The translations under genes and the position numbers were made by a program. DNA of 64,000 bases, taken from the NCBI GenBank assembly GCA_028456385.1, contig JALNQF010000008.1:62001-126000 (forward strand). The letters are read 5' to 3'. The notes under the pieces were generated by a model. That model was given only the letters and a program-made list of their open reading frames with translations, ran no database searches and was not told where the DNA came from. The stretch is from Ophiosphaerella korrae (lineage: Eukaryota; Ascomycota; Dothideomycetes; Pleosporales; Phaeosphaeriaceae). Shown piece after piece: positions 11,215 to 22,970 of the stretch (positions are counted from its first letter, which is position 1; each line of letters begins with the position of its first letter).

Positions 11215-12060
11215 ACTATCATACTACGAAGCCTACAAGCTCCGGGAAAGCTGCCAGAATTCTTCGCCAACACTAATGATATTCTGCTCCCATATCTTGA
11301 TATTGTACATGGTGCAGAGATGGACCTCGCATAACCACAAAATATTCCTAGAATTGACCTGGAAGTTTAAATGCTGCCTGTTCGAGGGCATGAATGCGTC
11401 AAATGACCTCGTCCCCGACGAAATGTCTTGCGTGGTAGAGTATTTGCCTCAGATTGTCCGCTTTGTTGAGAGGATTGTCGCGAACGGTCTCGGTTACACT
11501 GTCCCCAACGGCTCTCGAACTCGCTCCGCTCTGTTGATCCATCCGTAGACAGTAATTCTTAGCCATCGGCTTGAAAGTCACAGATTTTCTCGTTCCACGG
11601 TTCGAGCTAGGAGTAACTGTGTCCAGGCTTCTCAAACAGGTCGATATTGAAATATAATTCTGTGATGTGGAAAGTTGGCGAGCTAGGCGAGCAGTATGGC
11701 CGAATCAATGGGTCATGGGCGGCCGGGATGACATTTTGAATGCTCTACGATGGCCTCTAAAGTGATTAGGAAGACGGTAGATATCTGTTCCGGAGGCTTC
11801 GATCTCCGTTCCCTCAGCATGGTAACGAACTCGCACAATTGTAAGCCTACTGGTCGGCTTCAGTCTGCCAAGTACAGTAGGAAAATTTATTTATTTGCAT
11901 GAGGTGATAACTAGGTATAAGGTTGTAAATGCCAGTTTATCATCCAAAGGTGCTATTAGATCGCAGGATTTGGGGCTTGGCGATGAATAAGAGCCTCAGG
12001 AGTTATACGACCATCAGATCTGTTCTCTCCGAATTTGTTTCCTTCTTCTGCCTTGAAAAG
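11215..12060 (+). pseudogene. Decayed cysteinyl-tRNA synthetase (CysRS) fragment
   Basis: Blocks typical of eukaryotic CysRS appear in the correct order but in shifting frames. LPEFFANTNDILLPYLD is at 11251. HNHKIFLEL and PQIVRFVERIVANGLGYT are at about 11333-11500. A degenerate GRPG-stop-HFECSTMASKV, then TVDICSGGFDLR, lies at 11720-11809 and matches the family's GRPGWHIEC and IHSGGIDL motifs. FPQHGNELAQ (family FPHHDNE) follows in another frame, and SLRSYTT is at 11992. The Trp of RPGWH is now TGA. The upstream HIGH-containing catalytic part and the KMSKS loop are not visible, so this is an internal portion only. It is most likely a duplicated or captured gene copy that decayed; the functional CysRS must be elsewhere. 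Confidence 0.75.
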
Positions 12061-13123
12061 ACAGTATTCAGATAGCCAACAAGCATATGGAGGTCGTAGT
12101 CGGTTGGAAAGTCAAACTGACCAACTTCTTTCTAAAGTGTTTGGACGTTTAGAAACATTCGAGTCCCAAGACTACTAAAATGTGGGAGCGTAACATTGTA
12201 GATTAGCAATTATTAAGCCCCCTAGATAAGTCGAAAGTCATTGCCGATACAGCTCGTTGCGATTCCTTCATCTTGACTGTCATGAGCATCCTCCTCTATC
12301 TTGTCATCGAGTCTAACTCTGCAGATGCACTTTTCGATCAAACAATCATTATACTTGCCGGGTGGGTAACCCGTGTTGCCATCATATTTGGTCCAAATCC
12401 CGAGGAAGATCTCAGCGACTTGGACCACATAGGGTGGCGGGAGTCGATATTTCCGCGTCAGCAAAACGCTATGTCTGCCCTGCGTTTCAATCGCGCGACA
12501 GGGTTCGGACGTTGACCTTCTCCGGCTCCGTCGATCATATAGCTATAACGGAGTCCATCAATGAAGTTACGATCGCAGCGTCAACACCCATAGTCGAGTC
12601 ATCCAAACCAGACGATCACTTGCTGCAGCGGCACCGATGAACGACCTGGTCGCCTTGTGTGACCGGCTCCGTGACGTGCAGCGTTGAACCTCTATCTCGA
12701 GGATTGAACAACCTCCAACCTGCTTTAGTACGACTTCTCGGTAAGTTGCTCATAGAAGCCCGCGCGGAGCGGGTATCGGCTAGCATTGCGAATTGCGAGG
12801 GAGAAGTCTAAGAAAGAATAACAAGACATGGAGAAGGAGAAGAATAAAGAACCGCACGAGTGCGCCAAGCTTGACCCCTTTGCTGATATTCAGGACCCTT
12901 TTTCTTCTTGCTTCAAAAGCACGTTGGCCAGTAAGTGGGTTAATCAGTAGTTACCAAGTTCCTCTATCACCTTGCTTTTGCAGTCGCAGGCAGCTTTCGC
13001 TAGCAGAGCAATATCAACATGATCAAGGACTTCTGAGTAGCCGGGGCTGACAAGGGCTCAAGCCTGTTATGCTCTCTTGCATGATAACAAATCGCCGCGG
13101 TCGGTTAGTTCGCATCACCCTTG
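12061..13123. other. Intergenic
   Basis: Opposing short open frames at 12222-12515 are not convincing as genes. I see nothing else. Confidence 0.4.
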
Positions 13124-16100
13124 TCATCTTATACCGAGCCAGGATGACCGATTAGGCCTAGTCTCAGGTGGAGTCTGGTATGCTGAGGATCTCGTGCTTG
13201 GTGTTCGGCTCTCGTCATGCCTTGAACTTTCCGCAATACTTGGAAGCGTACTGATGGTAGTGTGATGATTTGCTTCGTACATAGATTGAGGCCGGCTCTC
13301 GAAGGCACCAGGAGGAGAGGTTGAATAGGATGATGTGCTCTGGCGTATCAGAGGCGAAATAGGAGCAATATCAAGCTTGTCCATCATTGGAACGAAGCTT
13401 CCAAGTAGCATCTTGCGAACGTCGCCTGTCACAGAAAACATCTCGTGGTCGATGATGTCCCTAGTGCCCCAGGTTAGATGCGCATATCAAAGAGCTGGAG
13501 AATACGTACTTATAACCTTTGAACTGCATGTCACCATCCAGGGCACGCAGCCGCTCGGTAGCATCATCGTCGTCACCAAATTGTATGAATTCGATGCTTA
13601 CTGGCCTCTGCTCAGAAGACAGAACACCGATTTTGTCCAGTTCGGGCAACAGATGTTCCGCCATATAATTGTAAACTTCATCAGAATGCTGTTTGGCTTC
13701 CCAAAGCCCATCTGTGAGAACAATAAGCGTTAATCGCGATTCATTAGTTTTCTTACTTCTCCGGTTCTTTTCTTGGAGTCTCCTGAAGTAGGTTTTGAAG
13801 ATGTTCTCGATTGGAAGGACCATGTCAGTTTTCGATACTGGTGTGGTCTTTGGGCGATGTTTCCGCATCTTTTCTCTAAAGATATCGGAATCTTTCTTTC
13901 CTAACACTGATGCTTGTCCGAGAGTGAAGAACATGTCCATTCCATCGTCATCAAAAGGCTCGGCTTTCATCACAAGCGTTTCCAGTAAGTATGTCGCTTC
14001 ATCCCAATAGGACTCCATGCTCGATGCATTGTCGACAAGAAATACCTGAAATGCGTTAGAGGCAATATATCGTGGAAGATTTTACACCTTACAATATCTC
14101 GGTTGTCGAAGTGTGCTTTAAGCACTGTATCTTCCGTTTTCTTCCACCATTTGGAGTCGCGAAACTCCTCCCTGGCTTGGATCACATTTTGGGGTGCGGG
14201 TGAGTTTATGTCTTGTAATCTTTGAGAATAAAAAGTAAAACCCCTTTTCGAGAGCGGCGCCAATGGGGATGATATGCGGTCTGATGGGTTCTGCCCACCC
14301 ACCACGAAATCTAACGACCCACGCACACTTTCGTCATGGATCCGAGTGCGGTTTGCATCTGGATCAGGCAAACGTTGAGCTCTCAGTATTGGCGATTTGG
14401 ATGCAGGCATCTTGGCAAGGGCCGCGAATCGGGAAGCAGTTTTGAAAACTTTCGGCCCCTGGGTGTGGTCAATTGCTGGAGGCTTCAGATGTTGAATACC
14501 TGGCCGCCTGCTGGTCTGAGGGTTTTCGGATTCTTCCGGGTTCGAAAGAGCTTCAATGTCAATTTCGCACAAGGTGATCATCAAATCCTCTAATTCTGGT
14601 GGGACGCTGTCTTTCTGGGCATCCTCTAATAATTTCTGGAGACGCTCATAGAGACTGTCGGCCGATACCCGATTTTTCGCCACTAACAGGTCATTCTCGA
14701 TAAGTTCCAGCATGGCAACTGTTATGTGATCAGTTGGGCGTGTCACAGACCGAAGGTATTGATGCCACTGTTTGACCTCTGGAAGGACGTCTCTCCCATT
14801 ATGGAAAAAGTCCCCTGGGTTAATGATACGCTGCCCAGCGTTGGCAGACTTTTCAATGACAGTCTTGATAGCTTTCTGTCGTACCCAGTTGTACTGACAG
14901 ATGCCCTGCCAACCCAAAACGACCCACGTGGCGGCCATAGAAAGCACACACCCAACTGACCAGATGTCACAACTTTGATCTACCTTGACAGTAGGGTCGC
15001 GATACCGAACATAATACTCTGGAGAAGCTATGGGTTATTAGTATCGTTGTGCAGGTACTATTTCGTGTCCAGGCACTCACAGTATGAATCTGTACCCCCG
15101 CTAGCCCGGATTTTGGGGATCGGATTTTGATCAGTCTCGAGCTTTTTCTGGAACTTCGCGAACCCCGGATCTGCTAGCTTGTAACGCCCATCAACCACGA
15201 TAATATTGCCAGGCTTGATGTCATTATGCCAACTGAAAATATATTAGCGATAATGTTATGGTGTATTGGCGCTGAGTGACGAGAAATTTTCAAGATAAGA
15301 GGGCATACGTACCCGTTCCACACTCCGTTTTTGGTCTTCAGGTTATGGATGCCTTTCAAGGCATCAGCTATTTCAATCAACGATGCCCAAAAGGCTTGTA
15401 TTTCAGAAGCGATAACCGGTGGTGATCGCCACTCAAAGATCTTGTACAAATCAAACTCCCCATATTCGAGAAGGATATGCTTAGTTATAGCCGTTTTCTG
15501 TGAGCGCCCTTGACCTGGGTCAGACACGGTTCGAATTTCCTTGTGGCCAAAATTGCCTAAATACTGGATGATGCCACTCTTAGATCTTAGAGCGTCAAAG
15601 GCACTCTTTTCGTCGTTGAAGTATGCAATATTTCCTTCCTCGAACGATTTTAACGCGAGTTGATAACACTACACAAGTTAGTAAAAAGTAAAGAGACGTC
15701 AGGGCCATGAAGACTTACAGGTCCAAAGTCATTATCATCGCCGAAAGTGTCCTCATCGTCACATAACCGATTCCGCAGTGCCTCATCGACATAGTCTTCC
15801 TGCACTGTAATAGAGAACACGCGAGCTTGGCCTCCTTTCCCTATCTCGGTTTTCCGCACAAAAGGCAAGATATGTTCTGCCTGATATTCCTTGTCCATTT
15901 CCCAGCGCAATGTTATGGGTCGAAACTTCCATTGCGCCTGATTGAATTGCTGAGCTATATCAAGACCATGTGTAGGATCAATGTCGCGGAATTGTTCCTT
16001 GAGTTCACTCAGCGACATTGGCAGCCTATGATCCACGATGTCCTTTTTCTGGGCCTTATCAATGAGCCTGCCGTGCCCGATTTCTAGCAGTATGCTAAAA

Positions 16101-16354
16101 ACAATGGCGCAGCGGTCATCTCCACCGCCACAGATCTTTTCCTTGGTAATGGGCCAGCTTGGTATATCATGGTACAGCACCTCGAGAAGGCGCTCAGTGT
16201 TCGTGATTCGGCACGCGTCCTCGGTAGCTCTCATCCACTCAAGCAATAGCTTTGTCCTAATATAAGGGCGACCGCCTTCCCAGGCTGGAACAACTCGAAA
16301 TTGCTTCAACTTGCTCTGGAATTGCTTCATTGCAGTGGAATCGTGGGTTCTCAT
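13124..16354 (-). CDS. Protein kinase fused to von Willebrand factor A domain
   Basis: Six exons (16354-15719, 15668-15313, 15232-15081, 15027-14093, 14045-13510, 13460-13124) join in frame to 983 residues; the introns are 47-80 bp with GT-AG ends. Residues 1-165 are an unassigned helical region. The kinase domain follows: glycine loop IGKGGQARVF (171-180), Lys in LALKSF (219), catalytic loop WHNDIKPGNI (332-341), the DFG position as DPG (352-354), and GTDSYSSPE (377-385). The linker to about 690 is Pro/Ser-rich. A vWA domain starts VFLVDNASSM (694-703) and contains LIVLTDGLW. Its MIDAS motif is imperfect, with Ala at the first serine. Active-site residues suggest a working Ser/Thr kinase, while the DPG change and imperfect MIDAS leave metal binding uncertain. 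Exon boundaries were placed by frame continuity. The role is unknown; signalling through a vWA-bound partner is inference. Confidence 0.85.
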
Positions 16355-17149
16355 CGCAGCGCATCAGGAAGGCTCGCACGCGTAGGAGATCAACGGGCTC
16401 AAGGAAATTCAGTAATGGTCGGGGTCGAGGTGCGGCCAGGTCTTGGATGGACACGAAACGAGCTCGGTGTGCTCGGCCTTGCCAGACGAGGTCGCAAGGT
16501 CGCAAGGTCGCGAGTCCCAGAGATTACGACAACGTTGACCAGGAGGTTGAAGTCGTTGAATTGTGAGGGTGGTGCGAAACAGTGCGTGTGCAAGAAGTGC
16601 GAAAAGACATGACAGCAAATAAAAGTCGCATCAGGCTCAACTTGCAGCCTTGTCATCTATCAATCGTCCTCGAGGGTGTGTGCGAGCTCCTTGCGCCGCC
16701 ACCACATGCAGGCAAGAACCAGATCAGCCGCAGCTCCATCATCTGAAGCCACCGCACCAGAGGCGCAGCAGATGGCAGTCCACTCTCCACTGCGCTGTGC
16801 TGCGGCAGCATCCGATTTTGCAGAGACCCGATAGGCTCGAAAAGATTGTAGAGCTGGAGTTGAGTCGAAGCCTTTGGGCGCGGCAAGGATCCGCTCGATC
16901 CCGAGGTCCGCTAGAGGCTGCGACTCAGTCCAAGTCCGTGCATGACGGCTTCGCCTGACAACATCTCAGCCTTCCGCTTGTTGTGAGGCGGCAGAGCGCC
17001 TCACTTGTTCTCGTTTTCCAAGGTTTATTGATCACTCGAATTCCAATCAATGTAATAGGCATGAGAACTACGCCACCAGATGACCTCGTCATGTACATGT
17101 TTCTACTAGGCCCCCATTCATTACACTACATACGCTATCCCATCTAAAT
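16355..17149. other. Intergenic between kinase-vWA gene and CorA-like gene
   Basis: The stretch holds the promoter side of the kinase-vWA gene and the 3' side of the CorA-like gene. A short tandem repeat of AGGTCGCA lies near 16489-16513. No gene is supported. Confidence 0.45.
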
Positions 17150-18910
17150 TTACTCCTCATAGGCACTTGGTGGCATCTTCTTCTTGCGCTGTTGATCTGC
17201 CAGCCAGAACAAAAAGAACCCAGCAAACAATGTCCCGGCTGTCAATGGCACACTAAACTGCAGCCAAATTCTTAGCGCCGGCCACGAGTAACTTGCTGAG
17301 CCATCCTTGTTATTTTGATACTTGACAATATCCGTGCTAAATAAGGTCGACACGAATGTTGCGGGTAAGAACACAAATGTTCCCGCCGCAATAACTTTCA
17401 TGAAGATGGCTTCACGGTACGACATGGTAGTTAGGTCCTCCATCTTCTTGGTGGCAAGAGACTGTAGTTTCTGTAGGAGCAGCGTCTTGCGGTTTTCGCT
17501 AATCTCCACGAGTACCTTAGCCCGCCGTTTGTGAGTTGCGAAAACGTGTATCATGTCGTTGATATGTTGAATAAAGCTCTCATTAGCTTCCAGGCACTCT
17601 GCTTTCATGTCAAAGCCTGTATTCTGCGCCAACTTTTCGTAGAATGTGCATAGCTCTGTCATAACTTCAATATTAGATTCTAGAATCATGGCGGCCGAGG
17701 ACGCCTTTTCTTCGTACTGCTGAACAATCTGGAGCTTTCTGGGTGTAAACTCGCGGTTTAGCCAGGGACCATGCGTCGTGTGTCGAGTCTGCAAAAGCGT
17801 TAGCATAAAGTCGGCTCCTCGAATAGCGGTTGTTTAGTTACCTCTCTCTCAATCGATGTTTCTAGATGACCAATATAATTCCTCCATTCGTCGATAGCCC
17901 AGTGACAGTTCATCAAATGTACTGTTAGACTTCCTCTGAAACGCTGCACTCTGTCTCCCATTTCCAAATCCTCTGGTGTTCCTGATTCACCGCCAGTCAA
18001 TTCAAGCACCTTGTCTCGATAATCGTTCAATCCGCCTTTGGCACTGATCCATAACATTGTGCCGTCCACTACATCAAACTGATGGTGGAACTCGCACTGT
18101 TGAATTGACCATTCTTGTTGGTAATATGGGTCTTTGAGTGTGCCTTCTCTAAGTACTACGCGTTTAAGGTTATAGCAGAGTTGGTATTGCATACCACTTC
18201 TTCTTAGTGCGGCTACAGCTGGGCCACAAGGTATTTGCGCAGTTTGCGCAGCCAATGCCTGGTTATGCCTCGCTGGTCTGCACGATAGTGTCGTCTGACT
18301 GAAAAATCCGCTGAATCCTAGCTCCCTCTGCTGTGGTGGGTGTGCAAAAACGGTTAGGAAGTCAATTATTGACGGCATTACTTGATGATAAGTGAATAAT
18401 CTCTTCAACATGCGTGATGTTATTCTAAGCGGCTTTGTAGAGTTGGTGGCATACAAATGTCTATTTCTGCTTAGCCATCATATCAAATCACAAGGCCATT
18501 CTCAAGTTCTTACATGAATCGACATAATGGATCTTTATTTGGTGAGAGCGTCCAGACAGATTTGCCCGTTGCAGCGCTCAATTGTGCGATTTCACCCAGG
18601 TGAACGCGAAGTTGGTCTTCGCTGTTGACATGATAGTTGACAAATTCTATAAATCGTGTTAGTGGCACGTCTCGATACTAGTTCCATGTAACTTACTCGA
18701 ATTTTGTGCGTCCCAATCTCTGAATCGCACATCGATGTCGTCTAATGCTTGGGTCAAGAACCTCGGCTGCGCAGTTTCAATCCTGCTTGCGTACGCTCGT
18801 AGAACACCCTTATATGATGCTTTGTACATGAGATTCTGCGGATATATATCACAGTCTTTGTAGCTTTCACTGAACTCCTGCGACAGTATAGGTCTTCCTT
18901 GTGCTGCCAT
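17150..18910 (-). CDS. CorA-like membrane protein
   Basis: Four exons (18910-18697, 18646-18514, 18466-17842, 17788-17150; introns 50, 47 and 53 bp) give 536 residues. The C-terminus carries a long helix (about 335-450) followed by two closely spaced membrane helices: KVIAAGTFVFLPATFVSTLF (455-474) and WLQFSVPLTAGTLFAGFFLF (499-518). It then ends in a basic tail. This matches the fungal CorA-like family. The GMN signature of true CorA magnesium channels is absent from the loop after the first membrane helix, which reads STDIVKYQNN, so magnesium transport cannot be assumed. The start MAAQGRPILSQEF was chosen because the first intron joins cleanly in frame to it. Confidence 0.8.
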
Positions 18911-19385
18911 TCTGACTTCCTATAGGCTGAAAAAAGCAGCCGATATATATGATCTTGCGAGAAAGATGTGATTTCAAAAGTGGGATAGATTGAAGAGGAG
19001 GACAAAGCTTGATTGATATATTGGATATCGGTTTCTGCCAGAAGACTGCTTTGAAGGCGATTTTCGTAAGCCCCCTCGCAACTATAATCGTGTGATAGCC
19101 GCGAGCACGGGATTGGTGGGCTGCAAGGCAGTCTCAGGATGTGGCTGAGCATACTGAGCCACGAGACCGTCATCACAATTACCAGCTGAAACGGCAAGGC
19201 TCCCCAATCTTTGCCGCGCATTGATATAATTATTTTCATAAATAAGATGCCGAGAGAGCAATTTAGCTATTTGAACACACTAAGTCTATGTAAACATGAA
19301 TGGATGTGACAGTCTAGTTGCAATTTCCTCTGATATCCGTATCAACACATATGGTATCAATTTCGAAGCTCAGGTTCAAGGTTGC
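18911..19385. other. Intergenic
   Basis: Probable promoter of the CorA-like gene. A long minus-strand open frame (18754-19239) overlaps the first exon of that gene in another frame and is not credible. Confidence 0.45.
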
Positions 19386-19812
19386 CTAGGCAGGTTCGCG
19401 CAGGCGCTCGACAGCCGCATTGTCATCCTGCCTGGAATCAGCGCAAGCTCTCTCCAAGTGACAGTGGAAATCTCTTACCGGTCCAAGTTTCTCGTTCTTT
19501 GGGATCCAGAATGTGTAAATATCGTTTTCCTTGTTTCTCGTGTTAGAAAGGTATTGTCGATAAGTGAGGGACCAATACACGTACCTTCTGCAAATTCAAT
19601 TTGTCCTGTGGTACAGTAGGGAATCGCTCCAAAAGCCATTTCTCCATGACATCAAACTTGATATCATAACTATACACACTCTCCATCTTGAGATCCCGTA
19701 TGTCCAACTTCTTGTTCTTTCTGGAGAAGAAGCTAGCAAGGTTCTTCACGCGCGAAGTCTTGTGACCAATCGTTGCGGTGCCTGTAGCACCTGTATTCAT
19801 ACGGCCTCTCAT
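19386..19812 (-). CDS. Small hypothetical protein
   Basis: Two exons (19812-19585 and 19529-19386; 55-bp intron GTACGT...ACAAG with a CTAAC branch point) encode 123 residues. The N-terminus is basic. The central part DVMEKWLLERFPTVPQ and, after the splice, DIYTFWIPKNEK look like a folded domain of ordinary composition. No signal peptide or membrane segment is visible and I do not recognise the family. The gene lies head-to-tail upstream of the CorA-like gene on the same strand, about 0.5 kb away. The splice join is clean, but the stop could be premature because coding-like sequence continues in frame for about 25 codons after it. Confidence 0.55.
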
Positions 19813-20735
19813 GGGACCAAATAACTATCAAGGCAAACTTGTTTGATGGGTGCGGTGATTAGGTTGCTAGGGGTAAATTTGGCAGCTCAGGTCGCAGGGA
19901 CAGTGGTTGTCGGTAAGTAGGGCGAGCCTTGGATCGTGACACCCCAGGCTGACCTTTGGGCATGTATATATACGCTCCGCACCGGTCAATCTCAGAGCCG
20001 CCTTGCCAGGCATCTGTTTTTGTTTTGTGCAAAACCTCGTTTTCTAGGCAATGCCCAAGCCACATGACACCGCCACCCATGAATCTTCGGCTCAGAATTT
20101 ACCATCTCATTTTGGCGTTTCTCTTCTAAAGGTTAGAGTCTAGTTTGAGTTGGAGAACTTTGGTAATATGAGTTAGCAACCTTCATGTTGGACATCGCAC
20201 CTGAGCACAACACGTCGGGATTGGAAGGCGCACACCCGGGGCACCAGGCGCTCTTACAACGGCACAATGGCAAGCATTACTGAGCCCAGCCCGATTCGGA
20301 CTCAAAGGTAACCAGGCACGTATCGTTGGGGCAAAACACAATCAACGTTTTTCAAAGCGTAGAGAGGGTAGAAGGACCTAAAGTTACTGATCCAGCGCTT
20401 GATGGAACTGGGTGGGGCTGCCCACCCCCAAAGGTTCAGCCTTGTTCGGCTGCCTATATCCAAGAATTCGCATCCTTCATACCCATGCATGAAGATACGG
20501 CTCTCGAAATCAACAGCAAAAGGATATACATTTGGTACGATAGATAGCTAGTGTAGAGAGTATATTTTAGACCTCTTTTCTAGTCACCTCAGTAGTCTAC
20601 CATATTTAGAGATGCCGAGGTTAGCCATGTAAGTCTTTCGACATTGAGGTCCCAGGTCGCAAAATTTGCAATCATTTACACAGAAATTGGATTATCGCTC
20701 ACTTGAGGATGCATCTTATCCTTTGATGCGCTATT
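19813..20735. other. Intergenic
   Basis: No gene recognised. Confidence 0.45.
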
Positions 20736-21920
20736 TTATGCGAGTCCATGAGCGACGAGCCATTCGAATAGTTCCGGTGGCTCAGCACGCCACATTTCGC
20801 GTAGTGGACCCTCTCCACTCTCCCAAGCCCTTGATTCTATTACCTCTACTTCATCAATTCGAATGTCCCATAATTCGGCGAACTGATCCAAAACAGGAAA
20901 ATCTGGCCAGTACCCGACGGTGAGTGTGCCATATTTGTTCTTTACGCTGTGATACCTCCGGCGATCCCGCCGATGGATGGCCATTGGCAATAGTGGGTTG
21001 TTTTCAGTGATATGCCTCTCGGGTGTTTTCCACTTGGGGTGCAGCCTTGGGATATCAATAGAGACATCCAAGTCCAGGTTGCTGCTAAGTGATACAAGTG
21101 GAGACAAGGAAGCACTTTCATTTACTATTGACCAAGAGCACTCCTCCTCATGATCCAGCCACATCCGTAGCCTTTTCAATCTGCTCAAACGTTTGATGGC
21201 AATTGGCAATTCCGTCCATGTGAAGATAAACGATGATTTGGAGCAGGTGAATTCGTCAGCATCTTCGAGCGATTTATAAGCAACCAAAGGCAGTCTCAGA
21301 CTGATACTCAGTTCTTTAAAATCCTGAAGAACGTATCACAATAAGCGGGACGTGCGTGATATACCAGACGCGAGCACATTGGGATCGGATTCGGAAACCA
21401 GTATTTCAAGTGTATCGTAATTAGTTATTTCAATCGCGGCAGTATCAGCTATTGTTTCTGCAATGTCAATGAACCTGCACATGTAGTCAGCAGGCCAACT
21501 CTCCTAGCTTATGGCTGCTTTTACTTACATTCGCTTACACACAAGAAGTAGAGCTATTATGCTGTCATGACAGCTCGTCTTGCGGATATTCTTTTCCATC
21601 TGGATAGCCGTTTCTTCACATCTCCAGTGTGGGCCCCATGAAGACCGCAAGCGGTGCGCGAAGAGAGAGTCGGATTCATAGATGCCCTATGCTGTAATGG
21701 GACGTCCATGAACTGAGTAACGATTGATGCAGTTAGCATCATCGTCCTTATCGCGTTGTTCGCACAGTGGTAGCCGAATTCCCTTTTCGCAGGACGAGAT
21801 ATGGATGCGACCGGGAATAAGGTGGTCATAAATCACGCAACGAATCTCGGCGGAGGTAGCGAAGAATTTGCATTGGCGCTGGGGATCAGACGATTTATAT
21901 ATGCTGAGCTCTATCGGCAT
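20736..21920 (-). pseudogene. DUF7730-like protein with an in-frame stop
   Basis: The reading starts at MPIELSIYKSS (21920) and shows KFFATSAEIRCVIYDHLIPG, the start of the fungal DUF7730-type domain, then RLRSSWGPHWRCEE and ALLLVCKRM, also typical. A TAG at 21689-21687 interrupts the same frame between these blocks (PITA-stop-GIYESD), where CAG would read through. Two introns then fit: GTAAGT after CKRM (about 21523-21469), and one from about 21363 to 21307 joining VLAS to ELSISLRLPL. The final exon continues to WLVAHGLA at 20736. With one stop and otherwise intact structure, inactivation looks recent, unless the stop lies in an unrecognised intron or is a sequencing error. Function of the family is unknown. 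Confidence 0.65.
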
Positions 21921-22366
21921 AGTGAATTCGAAATATCTGTTGAAACTGAGTTCACTTATAGTCGAGAAAATCTGAACTGGTGGTGCCTTCGCATGGTAGA
22001 GCGCATCCTTGTCAAAATTTGACGAATTGCGAACAAGGTCTTGATACTTTGGGTAAGCAGTCAAGTATCTATTGATAGATGTTATACTGACTACAAGAAC
22101 CATCAATCGTCTATTTAGCTGCTAGGCCAAGGGAGCCTAGATAAAGAAAAGCGAAAGGTGTAAGATGCATTGAGACATGTCAAAAGATTTCAAGGCTAAT
22201 ATGGAAGGACCCGACTTGGTGGAATGGCTTTACTGAGGTATATATACATCATTGATATATGCGCACCAAGGCTTAGTTCCCAATGGCGTAGATACTAATT
22301 CAGCCAAAACGGTAAGCTCAGATCATCGATTCCATTTTCCCTACTGTTTCGGAGTCCGAAACAGTA

Positions 22367-22970
22367 ATGTCAGGAGTTAATGCTGTGAGGCGTAGTGTAA
22401 GTCACTATCAATTCCAAGCTGTGTCACTTAGTCCTGATATACCGATTATTTCATTTGCATCTAGTACAGGGACGAAAGTCATGAACTTGTTCATGGAGTT
22501 GTTCAAGGCAATCAAAATTCCAGAACCCCAAACAAAGCCATCTCCTGACCCGGTGCCGCCCAAAGAACGAGCCAAAGCCCTCGGAATACTTGGCGAATTA
22601 CCTGGGAATCTGAAATACCCACATGGTTTACAAGATTGGAATAATTTACGCTGGAAATTCTTCACTACCGACTACGGCAAAGCAGTGGACTGCCGTGACG
22701 ATCCTTTCCACACGGAAATAAGGTCCTTTGATCGGTCCAAGAACATTCGGTGGTAACCCGGCGGCGAATTCCCGCCGGAACTATTCGGTCAGAAGTGCAC
22801 TTACAAGAATTTTGGTGGCAATACAGGCAAGCTCTTCTGTGGGAATAGCGCTATCGATTGTTTCTGGGACCCTTCCGAAAAGGATCCCACGAGTGGGGGA
22901 CCCTAAAAACGTTCAGTGCAGTTGTGATAGCGAGTGGACTCGTCGGACAGTGTTTACGTGTCCGTACTAG
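22367..22970 (+). pseudogene. Cysteine-containing protein, broken
   Basis: The frame from 22367 includes LGILGELPGNLKYPHGLQDW and WKFFTTDYGKAVDCRDDPF, stops at TAA 22754, and continues in the same frame as ELFGQKCTYKNFGG, KLFCGNSAIDCFWDPSEKDP. It then ends and resumes one frame over as KNVQCSCDSEWTRRTVFTCPY to TAG at 22968-22970. The spaced cysteines and C-terminal CSCDSEW...CPY look like a small disulfide-rich secreted domain, but no clear signal peptide is visible at the 5' end. One nonsense change (CAA to TAA possible) and one indel near 22905 break it. I do not recognise the family. Confidence 0.55.
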
